Positions 58,744 to 64,000 of a stretch of DNA of 64,000 bases are shown here, piece after piece. The stretch's first letter is position 1; each line of letters opens with the position of its first letter. The notes beneath the pieces were generated by a model. The model did no database searches and was not told the origin of the DNA. It saw only the letters and a list, made by a program, of their open reading frames with translations. Source of the DNA: DASWNP01 sp036399175 (GTDB lineage: Bacteria > Acidobacteriota > Blastocatellia > Pyrinomonadales > Pyrinomonadaceae); NCBI GenBank assembly GCA_036399175.1, contig DASWNP010000061.1:62001-126000 (forward strand), in the 5' to 3' direction. The translations under genes were made by a program, and so were the position numbers.

Positions 58744-61700
58744 TTAAACTTTTCGAGCGTCTTCAGCCGTGATGCGGTCGTAGGCGGCGCGGATGGCGCG
58801 CATGTGTGTTTGGAGGTGGGCGGTGAGCGTGGCGGCTGAGGCGTGGCCGGTGAGGCGGGCGAGGTCGCGCAGGGCGGGGTGGTCTTGGGAGGGGAGGCGG
58901 GTGGAGCGTCCGACGAGGAGGCGCAGGTGGTGGTCGAGGGTGCGGAGGAGTTGGTAGCCTTCGTGGAGAGCTTGGAAGTCTTGTTCGTGGAGAGAGCCTG
59001 CGGCGTGGAGGCGTGTGAGCATGTGGGGAGTGGAGCGGTCTTGGCCTTCGTCGGGGATTTGGTCGCGGAGCTGTAGGTAACGTGTGGCGAAGTAAACGTC
59101 GAGCATGCCGCCTGCGCCGAACTTGATGTCGATGGTGTGGGAGGCGGGGCGGGTGCGTTCGCGTTCGAGGCGTTCGCGGATGCGGCGCGTCTCGACGCGG
59201 AGAGTTTCAGCGCCGACGCGCGCGGCGGCTTCGTGGACGGCGCGGCGAGCCCAGGTTTCAATCAGGCGGCCTAGCTCCATGTCGCCCGCGACGGCGCGCA
59301 GCTTGACGTAGGCGAGCCATTCCCAGACGCCTGCGCGCTCGGCGAGGTATTGAGCGAAGGCGCGTGAGGCAGAGGCCAGCGCGCCGTTTTTGCCGTCGGG
59401 GCGCAGGCGCGTATCGACGCGGTAGAGATAGCCGTCGCGCGTCAGGCTTGAGAGCGAGGTGACGAGAATTTCGACGAGGCGTGCGTAAGCCTGTTCGCAG
59501 GTGAGGCCGGGGAGAGGCGACGGGACGGCTTCGTCGTAGATGAAGACGAGGTCGAGGTCTGAGCCGTAGTCCATGCCGATGCTGCCGAGGCGACCGAGGC
59601 CGAGCACGCAGAGGCGCGGCCCCGCGAGGAGTCTTTTGTAGCGACGCGCCAGCTCGCGCCGCGCGATGAGATAGGCGGCGTTGATGCTGGATGCGGCGAG
59701 CGCGGTCTGAAGTCGGTTCGATTCGACGAGCGGGATTTCGCCGCGAGCGTCGCAGGCTCCAAGCTCGACGAGTAGTTGAGACCAGACCGAGCGCAGCGCC
59801 GACAACTCGCTGCCGAAGCTTCTTCTTTTATCAATCGCGGCGCGCAGCAGAGCGCGATAATCGCGCGCTTCGACCTCTCGGGCGTCCGTCGTGAGCGAGG
59901 GGATGAGCAGAGGATTGCTCGCCAGCATCTCTCCGAAAAATTCGGACGCGCCGCAGATGCGTATGAGCGCGTCGAGGCTCGTTTCGGAGAGAGTCAACGG
60001 GGCGTCTGATTTGTCGAGCGAGGCGGCGACGCGTGCAAGGGTGGAGAGAGAGCGGCGCGCGTTGAGGGAAGCGTCGGCGCGCTGACGAATGAGACGGGCG
60101 AGAGCGTCCGTCGTGGGGCGCACGTGCGTTGCGGCGCTCGACTGCGTTTCGCCTGAGAAGCTCTCGAAGCGCGGGGCGAGCATCGAGGCGGAGGCTGTGG
60201 CGGCGGCGGTCTCGGCGTCGGCAGGCGGCTCGCGGACGACGGCGCGCGAGCGTTCTGCGGCGGTCGCGTCGGCGCGGTGCTGCTGGTTGAGATGGATGCT
60301 ATTTGAACGTCTCGGCGGAGGCTGCGGCGCGTGGTCAGAGTGGTCAGAGGGAACGTCGGGCGTAGCGTCGAGCTGTGTTTCGTCGGTCGTCTCGTCGTCG
60401 GTCGCGCCGAAGACGCGTTCATAAGCGGCGCGGACGTTTGCAGTATGACGCGCAAGCTCGCGCTCCAGCGCCGTGCGCGCGTCGGGCGCGGGGCAGTTCA
60501 TGCGGCGGGCGAGCAGCTCGCGTCGCGCGGGGTCGTCGGGGACGAGATGCGTCTGTAAGCCCTGCTCCATCTGGACGCGGTGTTCGAGCGTGCGGAGGAA
60601 GATGTAGGCGTCGGAGAGAGCGGTGCGCTCGCGCTCGTTGATGAAGCCCCGGTCGTGCAGGCGACCGAGGCTGATGAGCGTGTGAGGGGCGCGGAGCCAC
60701 TCGTCGCGCCCGCCGTAGGCGAGCTGTAGAGCCTGCGCGATGAACTCGATTTCGCGTATGCCGCCGCGACCGAGCTTGACGTTGAAGCCGCGCGTCTCGG
60801 AGGCGTGATGACGGTCGATTTTCTGCTTGGCGAGGCGGACGTGCGCGAGCGCACGCGAGACCGTCTCGCCCTGTCGATAGACGCGCGAGCGCACGCCCTC
60901 GGCGAAGCGCGCGTAGAGCGAAGCGGAACCGGCGGCGGCGCGCGAGCGAATCAAAGCCTGTAGCTCCCATGCTTGCGCCGACTCGCGGTAGTAGCGCAGG
61001 GCTTCGGCGAGCGTGCAGCCGAGCGCGCCGTCGCGCCCGTGCGGACGCAGACGCAAATCGACGCGATAGGCCGCGCCCTCGCCCGTCGGCTGCCCGACCA
61101 GTCGAGCGACGCGCTCGGCCAGCTTGACGAAATACTCCCGGTTGGTAATCGAGCCGCGCGTGCCTTTGCCGGAGGTCGAGCCTTCGTCGGAATAGAGGAA
61201 CATGAGGTCGATGTCGGAGGCGTAGTTCAGCTCGCGCGAGCCGAGCTTGCCGAGCGCGACGATTGAGAAGCTGGCGGTGGCCGTGCGGCCTCGCGCGTCT
61301 GTGAAGAGCGGCGAGCCGTAGAGGTTATCAAGCTCCTGTTGCGCGAGGCTCAGGGCGTATTGCAGGACGGCGTCGGCGAGGTTTGAAAGCTCTTCGGTCG
61401 TCTCGACGAGAGTGGACGTGCGCCGCAGGTCGTGCAGGTAGATGCGCAGAAGCTCGCGCCTGCGAAAACGCGCCAAAAGCATTTGCGGCTCAAGCTGCGA
61501 GTGCGTCAAGGCGAAACGCGCCAGAGACTCGCCAAGCTCTTCGGCGGTTCTGACCCTCACCAGAAGTCTTTCGCGCGCCAGCCACGAAAGATAGTCGGGA
61601 TGCTGTCCGAGCGTCGTCGCCAGAAACGGACTCCAGGCCGCCAGTGCCAGCACATCCGACAGCAGCCCCGCATCCTTCGACAGCAGACGCGCCACCCGTC

Positions 61701-61818
61701 CGTGTTCCGCCATCATGCGTTCATAAAACAGCCGCGCGCCTTCCGCGTCCGGCAGCTCCCGCACCAGCGATTCCATCTCTTGATTCGGCGTACTCAAAGC
61801 TCGGCTAACATAAAACAT
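58744..61818 (-). CDS. glnE: Bifunctional glutamine synthetase adenylyltransferase/adenylyl-removing enzyme
   Basis: About 1024 residues from the ATG at 61818; upstream in-frame codons to 61890 are repeat-coded. The N-terminal nucleotidyltransferase has LGKLGSRELNYASDIDLMFL; the C-terminal one has LGRLGSIGMDYGSDLDLVFI, both with the G-S-x11-D-x-D core. Helical GlnD-PII-linked parts follow each. It attaches and removes AMP on glutamine synthetase to match nitrogen supply. A long disordered insert (PSDHSDHAPQPPPRRSNS and more, about residues 480-580) divides the halves and is longer than in typical GlnE. Confidence 0.93.
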   Translation of the reverse strand: MFYVSRALSTPNQEMESLVRELPDAEGARLFYERMMAEHGRVARLLSKDAGLLSDVLALAAWSPFLATTLGQHPDYLSWLARERLLVRVRTAEELGESLARFALTHSQLEPQMLLARFRRRELLRIYLHDLRRTSTLVETTEELSNLADAVLQYALSLAQQELDNLYGSPLFTDARGRTATASFSIVALGKLGSRELNYASDIDLMFLYSDEGSTSGKGTRGSITNREYFVKLAERVARLVGQPTGEGAAYRVDLRLRPHGRDGALGCTLAEALRYYRESAQAWELQALIRSRAAAGSASLYARFAEGVRSRVYRQGETVSRALAHVRLAKQKIDRHHASETRGFNVKLGRGGIREIEFIAQALQLAYGGRDEWLRAPHTLISLGRLHDRGFINERERTALSDAYIFLRTLEHRVQMEQGLQTHLVPDDPARRELLARRMNCPAPDARTALERELARHTANVRAAYERVFGATDDETTDETQLDATPDVPSDHSDHAPQPPPRRSNSIHLNQQHRADATAAERSRAVVREPPADAETAAATASASMLAPRFESFSGETQSSAATHVRPTTDALARLIRQRADASLNARRSLSTLARVAASLDKSDAPLTLSETSLDALIRICGASEFFGEMLASNPLLIPSLTTDAREVEARDYRALLRAAIDKRRSFGSELSALRSVWSQLLVELGACDARGEIPLVESNRLQTALAASSINAAYLIARRELARRYKRLLAGPRLCVLGLGRLGSIGMDYGSDLDLVFIYDEAVPSPLPGLTCEQAYARLVEILVTSLSSLTRDGYLYRVDTRLRPDGKNGALASASRAFAQYLAERAGVWEWLAYVKLRAVAGDMELGRLIETWARRAVHEAAARVGAETLRVETRRIRERLERERTRPASHTIDIKFGAGGMLDVYFATRYLQLRDQIPDEGQDRSTPHMLTRLHAAGSLHEQDFQALHEGYQLLRTLDHHLRLLVGRSTRLPSQDHPALRDLARLTGHASAATLTAHLQTHMRAIRAAYDRITAEDARKV

Positions 61819-61837
61819 CAACCGAAGGGATGCAAAG

Positions 61838-61922
61838 AAATGATGAATGCGGAACGCGGAATGATGAATGAAAAGCAGGTTGTCTTTCATTCATCATTCA
61901 TCATTCCGCATTCATCATTTTT
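61838..61922. repeat. Heptad-unit palindrome 15
   Basis: Left arm GATGAAT, GCGGAAC, GCGGAAT, GATGAAT; right arm ATTCATC, ATTCATC, ATTCCGC, ATTCATC. Same family as palindromes 1 and 4. It fills the gap between glnE and the GNAT gene. Confidence 0.85.
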
Positions 61923-61923
61923 C

Positions 61924-62508
61924 TTAGCGTGAGAGCTTGGCTTCGAGGTCGGCTTTGACGGCAGGCCATTCGGAGTCGAGGATGCTGTAGTAGACGGAAT
62001 GGCGGAGGCGACCGGAGTAGGTAATCATGTGATTGCGGAGCGTGCCCTCTTCGAGCGCGCCGATGCGCAGGATGGCGCGGCGCGACTTTTCGTTGAGCGA
62101 GTCGGTCTTGAATTCGACGCGTATCGTGCCGAGCGTCTCGAAGGCGTGGCGGAGCATGAGGTATTTGGCTTCGGTGTTGACGGGCGTGCGCTGGCGCTCG
62201 CGCGTAATCCAGGTGTAGCCAATCTCGACGCGGCGGTTGGCGCGGTCGATGTTCGCAAAGCGTGTGCTGCCGACGACGCGCCCGGAAGCCCTCTCGACGG
62301 TGGCGAAAGGAAGCGACGCCCCTCTCGATTGCTCCGAGAGCGCCGTCTCGATATAGGCGCGCATCTCTTCGGGCGTGCGAATCAGCGTCGTCGTCCAGCG
62401 CCAAAGCTCCTCGTCGAGCCCGACCTCGCACAGCGCCGCGTGATGCTCCGGAGAGAGCGGCTCCAGGCGTACGTAGCGACCTTCGAGCATGAGCGGTTCG
62501 ACGTTCAT
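61924..62508 (-). CDS. GNAT acetyltransferase, RimJ/RimL-like
   Basis: 194 residues from the ATG at 62508. LEGRYVRLEPLSPEHHAAL and VGSTRFANIDRANRRVEIG, then YTWITRERQRTPVNTEAKYL and HAFETLGTIRVEFKTDSLNE are the family blocks of RimJ/RimL N-acetyltransferases. It uses acetyl-CoA to acetylate an amine, substrate unknown. In-frame codons upstream to 62598 do not match the family. Confidence 0.86.
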   Translation of the reverse strand: MNVEPLMLEGRYVRLEPLSPEHHAALCEVGLDEELWRWTTTLIRTPEEMRAYIETALSEQSRGASLPFATVERASGRVVGSTRFANIDRANRRVEIGYTWITRERQRTPVNTEAKYLMLRHAFETLGTIRVEFKTDSLNEKSRRAILRIGALEEGTLRNHMITYSGRLRHSVYYSILDSEWPAVKADLEAKLSR

Positions 62509-62691
62509 AGGATAGCCGCAGGATACAATAAATCTTGCATCTTCGTCGCCCCGCAGCCGGAGAAGAGAGCCACCCGGGAGATGCAAAAAAATTTTCATAG
62601 CTTAATTACGGGAGGCGCGTTAAAGTTGCGGCGACGGCCAGATTAAAGACGAAATGCAGACCCTGTTTGCTCACCAAGACGGGTTCGACGA

Positions 62692-62745
62692 ACGCATCCT
62701 GACAATGATGGTTAGGATGCGTTTTTGCATGTCGGGATGCAAAAT
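62692..62745 (+). promoter_or_regulatory. Attenuator-like pair of hairpins in the leader of the terminal regulator
   Basis: AACGCATCCT (62692-62701) pairs with AGGATGCGTT (62715-62724) and is followed by TTTG, like a terminator. TTTTGCAT (62724-62731) pairs with ATGCAAAA (62738-62745), which ties up that T run in a second hairpin. The start codon is 33 bp after the second hairpin. Confidence 0.5.
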
Positions 62746-62777
62746 TCCTTGCAACCTTACAGAAAGGAAGTCCTCAC

Positions 62778-64000
62778 ATGAACTTAGCAGAACGGACGGC
62801 TAGCCGAACGGCCTCGGGCGAGGCTCGCCAAGACGAATGCTCTTGTCTTCAAGGCAAATTTCACAACGAGCTGGCCGGCTTCCTCAGAAATCTCGGCACG
62901 GAGCAGGAGCGCAAAGATTACTTGGAGCACGCGCTGGTCGAATACGCCGCCGCCGGTCGGCACTTCGAGCAGGCTGGAGACGTGCGCTGCAAAGCTTTTG
63001 TCGAGAGCAACCTGGCCTCGCTGCTCTTTACGCTCGGCAGGTTCGCCGAAGCGCATGAGCATCTGGAAGATGCGCGCTCTCTGTTTGCCGGGCTCGAAGA
63101 TAGAACGAACGCGGCGCGGGCGGACAATTTGCGTGCGCGGGTGTTGCTGGCCGAGGGTCGGGGCGGAGAGGCGGAGAAACTGGCTCAGGCGGCGGTGGAG
63201 GCGCTTGAGAGGGCGGGCGAAGGGGCGCTTCTGGCCGAGGCTTTGACGACGCGCGGAACAATCCTTGCGCATCTGGGCAGGTACAGGCAGGCACTCTCGG
63301 CGTTCGAGCGAGCATCGGAGGCGGCGGAGGGTGCGGGAGATTTTGAGCGGGCGGGGGCGGCCGCGCTGAGCGTCATCGAGGAGCTGGGCGACCGTCTTCA
63401 TTTCGGGAAGCTGTGCAAGGTCTACGTAGAGGCCGACAGGCTTCTGTCGAAGTCGCAGGAGATAAGCCTTCTCAAGCGCTTGAATTTGTGCGCCGGCTGG
63501 GTGCTGCGGATGGTCGCAGGCTCGCCTTCGCTCGCCTCTTTTCCCCTCTACAGGCGCGCTCAGGAGGAGGGTGCGGCGTTTGCAGAAGCTTCGACCGAAG
63601 GATGCGACGCAGGCGAGGAGAAGGAAGCGACATGGGAGGAGTTTTGTTTGAAGGAGGAGGTGCGGCGCTACGAGGCGCGTGTCATAGAGCGTGCTTTGAG
63701 GGAGACTGACGGCGTTGTGTCGAAGGCTTCGCACCTGCTCGGCTTCAGGCATCACAATAGTCTCATCGCGCTTTTGAACACCCGCCATAAAAATCTGCTG
63801 TACGCGCGCTCGCCCATCATTCCACGACGCCGGAGCATCATCCGCGAGCCACTTGAGCCGAAGAGCGCTTCGTCGCCTGCGCGGGCGGGGAAATCGGTGC
63901 GGCGAGTCGTCATCCTGCACGTCGAGGATAACCCTTTGGCGGCGAGCACCGTGAAGGAGCGTCTGGAGGCGGAGGGCTGGAAGGTTTTGACGTGCGCGGG
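62778..64000 (+). CDS. TPR / Fis-type HTH / receiver-domain response regulator (cut by window end)
   Basis: At least 407 residues, open to the window end. After MNLAERTASRT the first half is TPR-like (LASLLFTLGRFAEAHEHLED, GTILAHLGRYRQALSAFERA). Near residues 295-335, VIERALRETDGVVSKASHLL then GFRHHNSLIALLNTRHKNLL is a Fis/NtrC-type HTH. RRVVILHVEDNPLAASTVKE begins a receiver domain whose first Asp pair is in HVEDN; the phospho-Asp lies past the end. This combination is common in Blastocatellia. A two-hairpin leader precedes it. Confidence 0.85.
   Translation, partial: MNLAERTASRTASGEARQDECSCLQGKFHNELAGFLRNLGTEQERKDYLEHALVEYAAAGRHFEQAGDVRCKAFVESNLASLLFTLGRFAEAHEHLEDARSLFAGLEDRTNAARADNLRARVLLAEGRGGEAEKLAQAAVEALERAGEGALLAEALTTRGTILAHLGRYRQALSAFERASEAAEGAGDFERAGAAALSVIEELGDRLHFGKLCKVYVEADRLLSKSQEISLLKRLNLCAGWVLRMVAGSPSLASFPLYRRAQEEGAAFAEASTEGCDAGEEKEATWEEFCLKEEVRRYEARVIERALRETDGVVSKASHLLGFRHHNSLIALLNTRHKNLLYARSPIIPRRRSIIREPLEPKSASSPARAGKSVRRVVILHVEDNPLAASTVKERLEAEGWKVLTCA

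Overview
The window looks like chromosomal DNA of a GC-rich acidobacterium, probably of the Blastocatellia type. The evidence is a set of families typical of that group: a VWFA-related acidobacterial-domain protein, CRTAC1 (VCBS plus ASPIC/UnbV) proteins alternating with TPR proteins, an Oar-like TonB receptor with an N-terminal carboxypeptidase-regulatory domain, a TPR/Fis-HTH/receiver regulator, and Tat-exported glycosidases. No rRNA, tRNA, phage, IS or CRISPR was recognised. The placement is inference from gene content only.

Layout. 0.0-2.9 kb: divergent HGSNAT-like membrane acyltransferase (cut by the window start) and GH20 hexosaminidase. 2.8-13.9 kb: minus-strand CRTAC1/TPR/CRTAC1/TPR set and a large TonB-dependent receptor. 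14.3-17.9 kb: membrane-anchored DNA-binding-like regulator and a GH3 glucosidase. 18.1-27.1 kb: a peptide export locus. 27.4-36.9 kb: Tat DUF6916 protein, Nudix, DinB-like, beta-helix, LecA-like and VWFA secreted proteins, AlbA_2/schlafen-type protein, ABC-2 permease. 37.3-40.0 kb: folK, panB, panC. 40.3-45.8 kb: a three-subunit molybdenum hydroxylase resembling 4-hydroxybenzoyl-CoA reductase plus a MocA-like cytidylyltransferase, with a small DUF6883/DUF4926 cassette inserted between subunits. 45.9-50.0 kb: thioredoxin-fold protein, Maf, DUF721, gatC, gatA. 50.1-54.6 kb: ECF sigma operon and small envelope or stress genes. 54.7-62.5 kb: M14 peptidase, small zinc-ribbon and RHH genes, glnE, GNAT. 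The end of the window holds a regulator cut by the window edge.

Two things stand out. First, the peptide export locus has ten short genes (one apparently frameshifted) with near-identical leaders ending in VKGG or IKGG and ten different 10-25 residue tails. They flank an HlyD-type adaptor and sit downstream of an ABC exporter that fuses two cyclic-nucleotide-binding domains to a C39 leader peptidase. A cytoplasmic parvulin-type prolyl isomerase and a second adaptor follow. No modification enzyme is visible, so the products may be a cocktail of plain secreted peptides.

Second, fifteen long imperfect palindromes sit in the gaps between genes. Almost all have arms built from degenerate 7-nt tandem units (a few 8 or 9 nt), with a different unit at each site. 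They touch gene ends very closely: several stop codons lie inside them, one appears to encode a signal peptide, one extends a protein, and one arm abuts the panB promoter. They resemble the heptameric STRR repeats of cyanobacteria but are folded into hairpins.
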